Notes: generated by a model not told the origin, from the letters alone. Positions 27,187-35,788 are shown, counted from the first letter of the stretch. The stretch: 64,000 nucleotides of DNA from Leeuwenhoekiella sp. (GCA_002708845.1 PAPI01000027.1:114985-178984), one strand, 5' to 3'. Numbers and translations are program-made.

Positions 27187-27700
27187 GATTCAGGTGATTT
27201 ATAAGTTGATATGCAGCGATGGCAGCAGCGTGGCTTACATTCATACTGCTGTTTTGTCCCCGCATTGGGATGTGTACTAATTGATCGGCAAGTTGCAATA
27301 GTGCTGTTGAAATGCCATTGCGTTCATTTCCAATCATTAAAGCGATCTTCTTTGATTTTATGTTTAAATCTTTTAAAGGTATACTGCTTGTTGTAAGTTC
27401 TAACCCAAGGATGCTGTAATTGTCCTTTTTCAGCTGAAGAATTAACTCCGCCGGATTTTCAACACTCGAAAATGAAATACGTTTTTCACAGGTTCTTGAT
27501 GTGCGCTTTAATCGATTACTATTTAAATCAGGAGCACCATTTAGAAAGTAGAGGTGCTCAATACCCAAAGCATCTGCAAGTCTGAACAGGCTGCCGGTAT
27601 TTGCAGGACTACTCAGGCCATCGCAAAGCAAAACAACCGGAAGCGTCGCTTTCTGACGCGGAGTATTATCGTGGGTGAGTTGCTCAGTTTTCAAATGCAT
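27179..27700 (-). CDS. TrmH/SpoU-family RNA 2'-O-methyltransferase
   Basis: The 173-residue SPOUT-fold enzyme shows the three family motifs: motif 1 SPANTGSLFRLADALG, motif 2 IALMIGNERNGIS and motif 3 HIPMRGQNSSMNVSHAAAI. SAM is bound in the C-terminal trefoil knot and the product is ribose 2'-O-methylation. The small size and lack of an N-terminal extension fit a tRNA or rRNA methylase, but the exact nucleotide is not predictable. It overlaps both neighbours (17 bases upstream, 8 downstream). Confidence 0.92.
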   Translation of the reverse strand: MHLKTEQLTHDNTPRQKATLPVVLLCDGLSSPANTGSLFRLADALGIEHLYFLNGAPDLNSNRLKRTSRTCEKRISFSSVENPAELILQLKKDNYSILGLELTTSSIPLKDLNIKSKKIALMIGNERNGISTALLQLADQLVHIPMRGQNSSMNVSHAAAIAAYQLINHLNHG

Positions 27701-28334
27701 ATTTTATAATGTTTGCGCCCATTTTCAAAGCCTTTTCACGTACTTCGGGCGGGTCATTATGCACAGCTGCACTTTCCCAGCCGTCGCCAAGATCAGATTC
27801 TAAGGTATACAGCAAAACGAGTCTGCCCTCTTTATAGAGTCCAAACGCCTGTGGGCGCTGGCCATCGTGTTCGTGTATTTTTGGCAATCCTTCATTAAAT
27901 ACATAGGCACTGCTAAAGAGTGGATGGTCTGCCGGAAGCTCTTTGAGTTCTTCTTCCGGAAAAAGACGTTTTAATTGTGGCTGTAAATAGGTATCTATTC
28001 CATAATTATCATCAATATGTAAAAAACCGCCGGCAATCAGGTAATCGCGCAAATTTTGAAGGGCTTCATCAGAAAAATACACATTCCCGTGCCCGGTCAT
28101 ATGCACAAAAGGATATTGATGAATAGCAGGGTCTGTTGCTTTTACTGTCGCTGTTTTAGTATTAAGATTTGTATTGATATTTGCATTACAAAAAGTAACC
28201 AGATTTGGCAATGAGGTAGGGTTCGCATACCAGTCACCACCACCTTCATACTGTAACACTGCAATTTCCTGGGCACAGACAGGTGTACAAAGTGTTAAGA
28301 ATAAGAGTAGTATAAGAGTAAAACGTATGCTCAC
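27684..28334 (-). CDS. DUF4159 exported protein
   Basis: The 216-residue protein has a clear signal peptide (hydrophobic residues 4-18, cleavage expected after CAQ). The mature part looks like a class I glutamine-amidotransferase/flavodoxin-like fold used by DUF4159: MTGHGNVYFSDEALQNLRDY, GGFLHIDDNYG and YTLESDLGDGWE. The molecular function of the family is not known. It is the first gene of a four-gene - strand operon that otherwise encodes RNA methylases and a permease, so its partners are not obvious. Confidence 0.87.
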   Translation of the reverse strand: MSIRFTLILLLFLTLCTPVCAQEIAVLQYEGGGDWYANPTSLPNLVTFCNANINTNLNTKTATVKATDPAIHQYPFVHMTGHGNVYFSDEALQNLRDYLIAGGFLHIDDNYGIDTYLQPQLKRLFPEEELKELPADHPLFSSAYVFNEGLPKIHEHDGQRPQAFGLYKEGRLVLLYTLESDLGDGWESAAVHNDPPEVREKALKMGANIIKYAFEN

Positions 28335-28465
28335 AGCTGCTGTATTGTTTTGAACGAAAATACTTATTTTTCAAGCAATACCCTATGATTTAAACAATAC
28401 ATTAGTATTTCTATAAAATATTATTTAAAATTATTCTATTGGCATTTCATCGGAGTGAACGTATC

Positions 28466-28501
28466 AAAAAAGAAGCCTCTAGATATATTCTAAAGGCTTC
28501 T
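28466..28501 (-). terminator. Rho-independent terminator of lysA
   Basis: A 13-base stem with one mismatch (28471-28483 with 28489-28501) has a five-base loop. Read on the - strand it is followed by a run of T residues (complement of 28466-28470). It separates lysA from the DUF4159 operon. Confidence 0.8.
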
Positions 28502-28563
28502 TCTTTCAGATTGCTATTTCGGTGTGCTCTTTAGATATTAAGAATCTTGGGAAGAGCAGGAAA

Positions 28564-29781
28564 TTAGGCTTTAACGGTCTTTTTTAGAGGTATTTGATGT
28601 TTTAGTAAATCGTCAAAAGTTTCGCGTTCGCGAATGAGCTGCGCTTCTCCATCTATAAATAAAACCTCTGCGGGACGATATCGGGAATTGTAATTGCTAG
28701 CCATACTAAAACAATACGCCCCTGCATTACTAAAAGCCAAAATATCACCTTCTGCAATCTCGGCAATACGCCTGTTTGTAGCAAAAGTGTCGGTCTCGCA
28801 GATATAGCCCACAACCGAATAAAAGCGCTCGCGCCCTTCAGGATTACTAATATTTGTGATCTCGTGGCGGCTTCCGTAAAACATAGGTCTGATCAGGTGG
28901 TTAAACCCACTATCTACCTGAGCAAAAACAGTTGAAGTGGTTTGTTTAATCACATTTACATTTACAAGAAATTTTCCGGCTTCGCTCACTAAAAATTTTC
29001 CGGGTTCAAAAACGAGGGTTAAGGACTTACCGTATGATTTTTCAAATGTCTTGAAACGTGTAGTGAGTTTACTACCCAGTTCTTCAATATTGGTTTCAAT
29101 ATCTCCTTCTTTGTAAGGCACTTTAAAACCACTTCCAAAATCAAGAAAATCAAGATTTTTAAAGTTTTTAGCGGTATCAAAAAGGATTTCAGCTGCATGA
29201 AGAAACACATCGATATCGAGAATATCACTTCCGGTGTGCATGTGAATCCCATTGATGTGCATTCCTGTATTTTCAACAATGCGCAACAGGTGTGGTATTT
29301 GATGTATGCTGATACCAAATTTGCTATCAATATGCCCCACCGAAATATTGGTGTTTCCACCGGCCATTACATGCGGATTGATGCGCACACAAACCGGAGT
29401 TTTAGGATGGCGGGTTCCAAACTGTTCTAAGATTGAAAGGTTGTCAATATTAATTTGCACCCCCATTTTTGCAACAGCCTCAAGCTCACCCAGAGAGACT
29501 CCATTAGGAGTAAACATGATTCTGGAAGGATCTATGCCTGCAGCTATACCCAGGCGTACCTCCTGAATACTTACCGTATCAAGCCCGGCTCCAAGCCCGT
29601 GAATAAACTGCAATACAGCCAAATTAGATAATGCCTTTACCGCATAATTAACACGCAGGTGATCAACCCCTTTAAAAGCATCGGTTAGTCTTTTATATTG
29701 AGATTCAATTTTGTCTGCGTCATAAACATAAACAGGACTTCCATATTCCTGAGCAATGTCAAGGAGATTTTGATGGGTCAT
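28564..29781 (-). CDS. lysA: Diaminopimelate decarboxylase
   Basis: The 405-residue PLP enzyme catalyses the last step of lysine synthesis, meso-diaminopimelate to L-lysine plus CO2. The PLP lysine is Lys49 in VNYAVKALSN. Other family landmarks are HIDSKFGI, the DFGSGFKVPY glycine-rich phosphate site and the C-terminal CETDTFA plus SNAGAYCFSMAS. Length is normal. It is monocistronic, with a strong terminator downstream, and divergent from the Lon-N-domain gene. Confidence 0.96.
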   Translation of the reverse strand: MTHQNLLDIAQEYGSPVYVYDADKIESQYKRLTDAFKGVDHLRVNYAVKALSNLAVLQFIHGLGAGLDTVSIQEVRLGIAAGIDPSRIMFTPNGVSLGELEAVAKMGVQINIDNLSILEQFGTRHPKTPVCVRINPHVMAGGNTNISVGHIDSKFGISIHQIPHLLRIVENTGMHINGIHMHTGSDILDIDVFLHAAEILFDTAKNFKNLDFLDFGSGFKVPYKEGDIETNIEELGSKLTTRFKTFEKSYGKSLTLVFEPGKFLVSEAGKFLVNVNVIKQTTSTVFAQVDSGFNHLIRPMFYGSRHEITNISNPEGRERFYSVVGYICETDTFATNRRIAEIAEGDILAFSNAGAYCFSMASNYNSRYRPAEVLFIDGEAQLIRERETFDDLLKHQIPLKKTVKA

Positions 29782-29929
29782 AATCTTAAAACTTTAAGCG
29801 TACAAAACTAATATAGATTAGTCAGTTATACGTTTAACCTGAGTACAATTTGTAGAAAGTAGCCTAAAATTGAGAAAAAAACACTTTTTAACCCGTATTT
29901 GATTAAATTCACTTAAAAACAACAGTACG

Positions 29930-30589
29930 ATGACCATTACTTTGGCAATGTTTCCATTAGAACTTGTGGTGTTTCCGGGAGAATCTTTGCCGCTTCATAT
30001 TTTTGAAAACCGCTATCAGCAACTAATTGCAGATTGTGAAACCAATCATATAAACTTTGGGATCCCCGCCTATATTAACGGTAACTTGAGTTACGGAACT
30101 GAAGTAAGGCTTGAGTTGGTTAAAAAGCGCTATCCTTCGGGAGCCAGTGATGTGATTTGCCGGGGACTCAAGGTTTTTAAGATTGCGGAATTTTATCCCA
30201 ATTATTCTGAAAAACTGTATGCAGGAGCTACAGTAGATTTTCTTAAGAATACAAATGATGCCTTGCCTGGGCAGGCTCGTACTTTTTACAATCTGGTACG
30301 GCGTTTTTATGAAGTGCTGGCCACTGCCGGACCACAAATTGATCTCAATGAGGTGAACAGCTATAGTTTTGCTCACAAATTGGGTTTGTCTATGGAACAG
30401 GAACTTCATTTACTTCAAATAACCCGGGAGTCTGATCGCTATAGTTATTTGATAGATCATCTTACAGCAACAATCCCGGTGGTAGAGCAGATTGACCGTA
30501 CCCGCCGGTTAATTGAACTCAATGGTCATTTTAAAAATTTTGATCCGCTAGATTTTACAGAATATCGATTAGGAGGCTCAGATGATTAG
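29930..30589 (+). CDS. Lon substrate-binding-domain protein
   Basis: The 219-residue protein consists of a Lon N-terminal (LAN/PUA-like) domain without the ATPase or protease parts. The opening MFPLELVVFPGESLPLHIFE is the diagnostic segment, and a helical C-terminal half follows. Standalone proteins of this type are widespread. Roles in recognising protease substrates or aiding proteostasis are suggested but not settled. It is upstream of sucC, with 93 bases between, and has its own promoter region divergent from lysA. Confidence 0.88.
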   Translation: MTITLAMFPLELVVFPGESLPLHIFENRYQQLIADCETNHINFGIPAYINGNLSYGTEVRLELVKKRYPSGASDVICRGLKVFKIAEFYPNYSEKLYAGATVDFLKNTNDALPGQARTFYNLVRRFYEVLATAGPQIDLNEVNSYSFAHKLGLSMEQELHLLQITRESDRYSYLIDHLTATIPVVEQIDRTRRLIELNGHFKNFDPLDFTEYRLGGSDD

Positions 30590-30649
30590 GAAGCTATTAA
30601 ATCAAATTCAAATTATTGGCAGGGTTAAGGCTAAATACCTATTTTTGCA

Positions 30650-30657
30650 CAGCAAAT
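30650..30657 (+). promoter_or_regulatory. -7 element upstream of sucC
   Basis: TATTTTTG matches the Bacteroidota TAnnTTTG -7 consensus and lies 25 bases before the sucC start. A good TTG -33 element at the usual distance is missing. Confidence 0.4.
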
Positions 30658-30682
30658 TTCAAACAAAAAGAAACGCCTGATT

Positions 30683-31873
30683 ATGAATCTACACGAATAT
30701 CAAGGAAAAGAAATATTAAGCAGTTTTGGAGTGCGCATTCAGCGCGGTATTGTTGCTACAACACCTGCTGAAGCGGTAGCAGCTGCAAAAAAGCTTACCG
30801 AAGAAACCGGTACAGGATGGCATGTAATCAAAGCTCAGGTTCACGCCGGGGGTAGAGGAAAAGGCGGTGGCGTTAAGCTTGCTAAAAATCTTCAGGAAGT
30901 AGAGCAAATTGCAGGAGATATCATTGGGATGAATCTTGTGACTCCTCAAACTTCGGCAGAAGGTAAAAAAGTACATCAGGTTTTAATCGCTGAAGATGTT
31001 TATTATCCGGGAGATAGCGAGCCTAATGAGTTTTATATGTCTGTATTGCTTAACCGTGCAACGGGACGCAATATGATTATGTATTCTACTGAAGGTGGGA
31101 TGGACATTGAGGAAGTTGCCGAAAAGACTCCACATTTAATCTTTACAGAAGAGATAGATCCTGCAACAGGATTGCTGGGATTTCAGGCGCGACGCATTGC
31201 GTTTAACCTGGGCTTGAGTGGTACTGCATTTAAAGAAATGGTAAAATTTGTTGCAGCACTTTATAAGGCCTATTCAGAATCTGATTCTTCTTTATTTGAA
31301 ATCAATCCGGTTCTAAAGACCAGCGATGATAAAATCATGGCTGTAGATGCTAAAGTGTCTTTAGATGATAATGCACTTTTCCGTCATAAAGATTATGCAG
31401 CAATGCGTGATAAGCGTGAAGAAAATCCGGTTGAGGTTGAAGCTAAAGAAGTGGGCCTTAACTATGTAGACCTTGACGGTAACGTAGGTTGTATGGTTAA
31501 TGGAGCTGGTCTTGCAATGGCAACTATGGATTTAATTAAACAAGCCGGTGGTGAGCCTGCAAACTTTTTAGACGTGGGAGGTACTGCAGATGCAGAGCGT
31601 GTAGAAACCGCTTTTAACCTGATTCTTAAAGACCCTAATGTAAAAGCAATTCTGGTAAATATTTTTGGAGGTATTGTACGTTGCGATCGTGTAGCGCAGG
31701 GTATTGTAGATGCTTACAAGAATATGGGAACTATCAATGTGCCTATAATCGTACGTTTACAGGGAACCAATGCTGATATCGCCAAAGAATTGATTGATAA
31801 TAGCGGACTTGATGTACAAAGTGCGATAGAATTTAAAGAAGCTGCAGATAAAGTACAAAAAGTACTGGCTTAG
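30683..31873 (+). CDS. sucC: Succinyl-CoA ligase (ADP-forming) beta subunit
   Basis: The 396-residue TCA-cycle enzyme subunit interconverts succinyl-CoA and succinate with ATP formation. It begins MNLHEYQGKEIL and has the ATP-grasp segments VHAGGRGKGGGVK and SLFEINPVL. The C-terminal CoA-ligase domain has FLDVGGTAD and NIFGGIVRCDRVA. Length is normal. The alpha-subunit gene sucD is not adjacent, as is common in Bacteroidota; a strong terminator follows directly. Confidence 0.97.
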   Translation: MNLHEYQGKEILSSFGVRIQRGIVATTPAEAVAAAKKLTEETGTGWHVIKAQVHAGGRGKGGGVKLAKNLQEVEQIAGDIIGMNLVTPQTSAEGKKVHQVLIAEDVYYPGDSEPNEFYMSVLLNRATGRNMIMYSTEGGMDIEEVAEKTPHLIFTEEIDPATGLLGFQARRIAFNLGLSGTAFKEMVKFVAALYKAYSESDSSLFEINPVLKTSDDKIMAVDAKVSLDDNALFRHKDYAAMRDKREENPVEVEAKEVGLNYVDLDGNVGCMVNGAGLAMATMDLIKQAGGEPANFLDVGGTADAERVETAFNLILKDPNVKAILVNIFGGIVRCDRVAQGIVDAYKNMGTINVPIIVRLQGTNADIAKELIDNSGLDVQSAIEFKEAADKVQKVLA

Positions 31874-32185
31874 TTTTGTAAAATATAGAAATCACCACCT
31901 AGTGATTATTTAAAACTCCCGATTTTAAATCGGGAGTTTTTTTGTTCAGAGTGTTATCAAGTGTTAAACCGAATAAAGCTGTAAAATTTGAAAATCTTAA
32001 AAACGGTGTTAGGCTAATTAATTGATTTATAGAATACTGTATTTAAGTTAATGGATTTAGTTTAGACGCTAACTGATTGATTTTGAATGTTTAAAAAAGT
32101 TAATAATATGTTAAATATAATTTTGAAGTGTAACCAGGGCTTCTTTGGGGCGTCTTTTTAGTACATCATTCAAAAATCAAACATT
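31874..32185. other. Intergenic region with terminator and promoter only
   Basis: These 312 bases hold the sucC terminator and a TAATTTTG -7-like element at 32118-32125 serving the next gene. No ORF or RNA gene was recognised in the AT-rich remainder. Confidence 0.5.
31912..31944 (+). terminator. Rho-independent terminator of sucC
   Basis: AAAACTCCCGATTT (31912-31925) pairs with its complement at 31927-31940, and T residues follow directly. This is a strong intrinsic terminator. Confidence 0.88.
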
Positions 32186-32539
32186 ATGAAAACTTTTAAA
32201 ACAATGGTACTTGCAGTAGCTATTATCTGCGGTACAGCGTTAAACGCAAACACCACCGAACCAACTTCTAAAACTACCAGTAAAGCGGTTAAGGTTGAAA
32301 TGAAAAAAGAGTTAGCCGCTCATTTGGCAATGCCCGATTTTGAGGTTAACAATGACACCACTGTTATGGTATCTTTCACAGTAAACGATGATAACGAGAT
32401 GGTTGTGATTTCTGTAGATTCTAAAGACGCTTCAATTAAGCGATTTATTCAGGGGCGTTTGAACTATAAGAAATTTGAAACCAAGCCTATCGTAGGGCAA
32501 ACCTACCATGTGCCGGTTACTTTAGAGGCCAGCAAATAA
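32186..32539 (+). CDS. Small exported protein of unknown function
   Basis: The 117-residue protein has a signal peptide (residues 1-20, TALNANT junction). A 75-residue mature domain has the pattern VSFTVNDDNEMVVISVDS then RFIQGRLNYKKF. The alternation of a two-strand hairpin and helix recalls the TonB C-terminal fold found in many small Bacteroidota periplasmic proteins, but this is only a resemblance. It is flanked by its own promoter-like element and a terminator, so it is monocistronic. Confidence 0.8.
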   Translation: MKTFKTMVLAVAIICGTALNANTTEPTSKTTSKAVKVEMKKELAAHLAMPDFEVNNDTTVMVSFTVNDDNEMVVISVDSKDASIKRFIQGRLNYKKFETKPIVGQTYHVPVTLEASK

Positions 32540-32566
32540 GGTTTCAATTAAATTTTAGTTAGTAGG

Positions 32567-32598
32567 AAAACCCGGGAGCATCTTGTTTCCGGGTTTTT
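32567..32598 (+). terminator. Terminator after the small exported protein gene
   Basis: The nine-base stem AAAACCCGG (32567-32575) pairs with CCGGGTTTT (32589-32597) and runs into further T residues. Confidence 0.8.
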
Positions 32599-32613
32599 TT
32601 AGCTATAGTTTTT

Positions 32614-32658
32614 TGACAAAATGTCATCAAATTAACTGTTAATCAAGACAAAATGTCT
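32614..32658. promoter_or_regulatory. Two TGACA-N3-TGTCA-type dyads upstream of hsp20
   Basis: TGACAAAATGTCA at 32614-32626 and AGACAAAATGTCT at 32646-32658 share the core GACAAAATGTC. Their centres are 32 bases apart, about three helical turns, which suits cooperative binding of a dimeric regulator. A near-identical dyad lies at the lon start (54812-54824). The regulator is unknown. Confidence 0.6.
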
Positions 32659-32676
32659 TTCAAAATGAAATGGTAC

Positions 32677-32684
32677 TAGAATTG
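32677..32684 (+). promoter_or_regulatory. -7-like element of hsp20
   Basis: TAGAATTG is one base from TAnnTTTG and lies 44 bases before the hsp20 ATG, downstream of the paired dyads. Confidence 0.35.
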
Positions 32685-32728
32685 CCAATGACTAAACAAA
32701 TTGTACTAATAAATTAAAAATTTTAGAT

Positions 32729-33172
32729 ATGAGCTTAGTAAAAAGAACAAACGACAACTGGTTACCTTCTATTTTTGATGATATGTTCAAAACCGATTGG
32801 TTAGGAGGAACCACTAATGTAAACAGTATTGGTGTAAGCATTCCTGCTGTAAACATTTTGGAAAACGAAGAAAGTTTTGAAGTGGCTGTTGCTGCTCCGG
32901 GTAAGACTAAAGCTGATTTCAATATTGAACTGGATAACGATGTGCTTACCATATCGGCAGAAGCAAAATCGGAGTCTGAAACTACTGAGAAATCCGGAAA
33001 ATTTACCCGTAAAGAGTTTAATTACAGCACATTTAAAAGAGCTTTTAGCCTGCCAGATACCGTAGATAGTGCAAAGATTAGCGCGAACTATGAAAATGGT
33101 GTCTTAAATATTATGCTTCCGAAAAAAGAAGAAGCAAAAGTACAGGCTAAACGTATGATTGAAATCTCATAA
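32729..33172 (+). CDS. Hsp20/alpha-crystallin small heat-shock protein
   Basis: The 147-residue ATP-independent holdase has an N-terminal arm with WLPSIFDDMFKTDW, an alpha-crystallin domain (about 40-135) with VAVAAPGKTKADFNIELDND and the closing YENGVLNIMLPKKE, and a short tail carrying a lysine-rich segment. It should bind unfolded proteins as oligomers during stress. The upstream dyads suggest stress-responsive control shared with lon. The ATG and length are typical for the family. Confidence 0.95.
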   Translation: MSLVKRTNDNWLPSIFDDMFKTDWLGGTTNVNSIGVSIPAVNILENEESFEVAVAAPGKTKADFNIELDNDVLTISAEAKSESETTEKSGKFTRKEFNYSTFKRAFSLPDTVDSAKISANYENGVLNIMLPKKEEAKVQAKRMIEIS

Positions 33173-33205
33173 TTTGGTTTAGTTTTTTTGGTTAGTTTGT
33201 GAGAG

Positions 33206-33238
33206 AGTCCCGGTTCAACAATGAGTCGGGATTTTTTA
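33206..33238 (+). terminator. Terminator of hsp20
   Basis: AGTCCCG (33206-33212) pairs with CGGGATT (33227-33233), allowing one G-T pair, across a 14-base loop, and is followed by T residues. The convergent xerD gene ends 25 bases further on. Confidence 0.65.
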
Positions 33239-33262
33239 TTGGAAAACTTATCGTTCTGGAAA

Positions 33263-34159
33263 TTATTTTCTTGGGTGAAAGCGATTAACCATTTCGGCAA
33301 GATGACTTCGGTCTACGTGCATATAAATCTCTGTGGTAGTGATGCTTTCGTGACCCAGCATTTGCTGTATAGCGCGTAAATCGGCACCATTTTCTAAAAG
33401 ATGTGTGGCAAAAGAATGTCTAAAGGTATGCGGACTGATCTTTTTTTTAATGCCGGCTTCCCGGGTTTGATTGCGTACGATTGTAAATATCATCGCTCTT
33501 GTAAGTGAGCTGCCTCTGCGGTTGAGAAAAAGGATATCGCTATGGCCGGGTTGTGGTTTTTGATGTACTCTGATCTCGTCCTTATATGTAGTAATGTATT
33601 TCTGAGTACTTGTAGCAATAGGTACAAAACGTTGCTTGTTCCCTTTGCCGGTTACCAAGATATAACCTTCCTTAAAATACAGGTCAGAAAGTTTTAGACT
33701 TAACAATTCAGAAACCCGCAGGCCGCAGGCATAGAGTGTTTCGAGAATGGCCCGGTTACGCTCCCCCTGAGGCGTACTCAAATCAATGCTACTTATAATT
33801 CTGTCAATTTCATCTTCAGAAAGCGTGTCTGGTAATTTTCGCCCTATTTTGGGTGACTCCATTAAATCTGTAGGATTGTCTTTGCGATAATCTTCAAAAA
33901 TCAAATATTCAAAGAATCCTTTAAGACCTGAAATAAGCCTGGCCTGTGAGCGGGCAGAGAGTTCTTTGGCCGAATGATAGATGAAATCCTGAAGTGTTTC
34001 ACGGTCAATTGAAACCGGTGTTTGGCTTACTTTATTTTCATCAATCCATTTAATGAGTTTTTCAATATCCAGGCTGTAGTTAATCACTGAATTTTCAGAA
34101 AGGCCTCGCTCTAGTTTTAGATAAATGCTGTAATCTGTTAAGGTTTTTTGCCAATTCAT
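33263..34159 (-). CDS. xerD: Tyrosine recombinase XerD
   Basis: The 298-residue recombinase resolves chromosome dimers at dif, together with XerC. It has an N-terminal SAM-like core-binding domain (about 1-90) and a catalytic domain with Arg148 (ACGLRVSE), Lys172 (GKGNKQR), His244 and Arg247 (HTFRHSF), His270 (LGHESI) and the nucleophile Tyr279 (EIYMHV). All catalytic residues are present and length is normal. Its position close to aroQ and divergent from it is familiar in Flavobacteriia; here three barrel-protein genes lie between them. No mobile-element signs surround it, so it is the housekeeping enzyme. Confidence 0.93.
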   Translation of the reverse strand: MNWQKTLTDYSIYLKLERGLSENSVINYSLDIEKLIKWIDENKVSQTPVSIDRETLQDFIYHSAKELSARSQARLISGLKGFFEYLIFEDYRKDNPTDLMESPKIGRKLPDTLSEDEIDRIISSIDLSTPQGERNRAILETLYACGLRVSELLSLKLSDLYFKEGYILVTGKGNKQRFVPIATSTQKYITTYKDEIRVHQKPQPGHSDILFLNRRGSSLTRAMIFTIVRNQTREAGIKKKISPHTFRHSFATHLLENGADLRAIQQMLGHESITTTEIYMHVDRSHLAEMVNRFHPRK

Positions 34160-34236
34160 AAATTCTTCAAGACAATTTTAGAATATTTTAAACAATATTT
34201 AATTAGGCGTTGGGAAAAAGGCGAGACAAGCGCACG

Positions 34237-34244
34237 TAGCTTTG
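34237..34244 (+). promoter_or_regulatory. -7 element of first barrel-protein gene
   Basis: TAGCTTTG matches TAnnTTTG exactly and ends 24 bases before the ATG. A TTG at 34210-34212 is slightly too far upstream for the consensus spacing. Confidence 0.4.
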
Positions 34245-34268
34245 TTTCAAATTTAAAACTTTAAAACG

Positions 34269-34868
34269 ATGAAAAAATTATTTTTAGCAGCAATACTTGT
34301 GATTAGTGGTTCATCTGCAATGATGGCGCAAAGTGATCTTGCCTTTGGTATTAAGGGTGGTGTAAACTTTTCAAATTTAACCGGTGATGGTTTTGGTGAA
34401 TACGACGACGACAGTGCTCGTACTTCTTTTAACCTGGGTGCAGTTTTAGAAATTCCGGTTTCTGAAAAATTTGCAATTCAACCCGAGGTATTTTATTCAG
34501 GACAGGGTTTTGATATAGCTCAAAACGAAGATGGTCAAGATTTAGAATTTCAATTAGACTATATTAACGTACCTGTTTTAGCTAAAATTTATTTAGTACA
34601 GGGGCTTTATCTTGAGGCAGGTCCTCAGGTAGGATTTTTAGTAGAAAGCAAAATAGACGGTCCTAACGGCGAATTCAATTTTAATGAAGATAACTTTAAT
34701 GATATCGATTTTGCAGGTGCTGTAGGTGTGGGTTACAAATTCAACGGAGGACTTTATTTAAATGCCCGTTACACACAAGGTTTTACCGATATTATTGATG
34801 GTGATACCGGAGATAATTCAACAACAAATGGCGTATTTGCCGCTTCACTAGGATTTATCTTTAACTAA
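34269..34868 (+). CDS. Outer-membrane beta-barrel protein (porin family, PorT/OMP_b-brl_2 type)
   Basis: The 199-residue protein has a signal peptide (residues 1-20, ending MMAQ). It then begins with the family-typical FGIKGGVNFSNLTG and continues as eight-strand barrel sequence with alternating aromatic residues (FAIQPEVFYSGQG, LYLNARYTQGF). It ends in phenylalanine-rich FAASLGFIFN, as outer-membrane barrels do for BAM recognition. The specific function is unknown. It is a paralogue of the next gene (same layout and start motif) and is monocistronic with its own terminator. Confidence 0.87.
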   Translation: MKKLFLAAILVISGSSAMMAQSDLAFGIKGGVNFSNLTGDGFGEYDDDSARTSFNLGAVLEIPVSEKFAIQPEVFYSGQGFDIAQNEDGQDLEFQLDYINVPVLAKIYLVQGLYLEAGPQVGFLVESKIDGPNGEFNFNEDNFNDIDFAGAVGVGYKFNGGLYLNARYTQGFTDIIDGDTGDNSTTNGVFAASLGFIFN

Positions 34869-34891
34869 GAGATTTAAATCTGGAAAATACT

Positions 34892-34916
34892 AACCCCGCA
34901 TTTGCGGGGTTTTTTA
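34892..34916 (+). terminator. Terminator of first barrel-protein gene
   Basis: AACCCCGCA (34892-34900) pairs with TGCGGGGTT (34903-34911) around a tiny loop and leads into a T-run. Confidence 0.85.
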
Positions 34917-35152
34917 TGCTTAAGCCTGATTTATTTTAACACATTTTCACATTTAAGATCGGGGATACTCGTAAGAATTATAATAGTAATTTGTTGATTT
35001 TCATAGTGCTTTAAATAGGTCAGATTTTCTATGTAGCTCCTAACCTTCAGCAGGTCAAATACTTCTCAAAACAATACAGGAGCACTTGCCAATTGTGATT
35101 TTGTTAGACAAACATTAGGGCTTCATTAGCACCTGTAAGCCCTTGTCATTGC

Positions 35153-35160
35153 TAGTTTTG
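35153..35160 (+). promoter_or_regulatory. -7 element of second barrel-protein gene
   Basis: TAGTTTTG matches TAnnTTTG and ends 25 bases before the ATG, almost the same spacing as in the paralogue upstream. Confidence 0.4.
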
Positions 35161-35185
35161 TTCAAAATTCTAAAAACAAAAAAAC

Positions 35186-35788
35186 ATGAAAAAATTAATT
35201 TTAATGGCGAGTTTTATCGCTTTAGGGACCACAGCTACTTTTGCACAAAGTGCATTTAAATTTGGAGTAAAAGCAGGTGTAAACGTTTCAAATATCACCG
35301 GGAGTGACTCAAGAGATCAGGACTCTCGTTTAAGCTTTAATGGAGGTTTTGTGGCAGAATTGCCTATAAGCGAGAAATTCTCGTTGCAACCCGAAGTTAT
35401 TTATTCTGCTCAGGGGTCAACCATAGCTGCAATTGATGAAGATAATTTTCTGGATATTGACGAAAATATAGAATATCAACTAGACTATATTCAGGTACCC
35501 TTACTTGCAAAAATCTATTTGGCAGACGGGTTTAGCCTGCAGGGAGGTCCTTCAATCAACTTTTTGGTTAATGAAGAGATCGATTCTCAACCGGTAAGTA
35601 ATGGAGGGGATATTAATATTGTAGACGGTGCCAATAAATTTGAGTTTGGTACAGCAGCCGGTTTAGAATATCAGTTTGATAACGGCTTCTTTATTCAGGG
35701 ACGCTATACCCGTGGCTTTACACGTATCTATGATAATGTAAATGCCTATAACTACGCAATACAGGCCGGAGTAGGTTATGTATTTTAG
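35186..35788 (+). CDS. Outer-membrane beta-barrel protein, paralogue 2
   Basis: The 200-residue paralogue of the preceding gene has a signal peptide (residues 1-20, TTATFAQ). The mature start FKFGVKAGVNVSNITG parallels the first copy, and the aligned blocks FSLQPEVIYSAQGS and EYQLDYIQVPLLAKIYL correspond to equivalents there. It ends with an aromatic terminal strand (GVGYVF). A tandem duplication is the simplest origin. It has a separate promoter and terminator, so the copies can be expressed under different conditions. Ligand or transport function is unknown. Confidence 0.87.
   Translation: MKKLILMASFIALGTTATFAQSAFKFGVKAGVNVSNITGSDSRDQDSRLSFNGGFVAELPISEKFSLQPEVIYSAQGSTIAAIDEDNFLDIDENIEYQLDYIQVPLLAKIYLADGFSLQGGPSINFLVNEEIDSQPVSNGGDINIVDGANKFEFGTAAGLEYQFDNGFFIQGRYTRGFTRIYDNVNAYNYAIQAGVGYVF

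Larger units (their letters stand above)
34869..35185. other. Intergenic region between barrel-protein paralogues
   Basis: These 317 bases contain the terminator of the first barrel gene and a promoter element for the second. The AT-rich middle holds no ORF, RNA gene or notable repeat that I can support. Confidence 0.5.

Noticed and set aside
33263-34159. xerD as an integrase of a mobile element
   Set aside because: Full-length housekeeping XerD motifs, no attachment-site repeats, no tRNA and no phage or transposition genes nearby.
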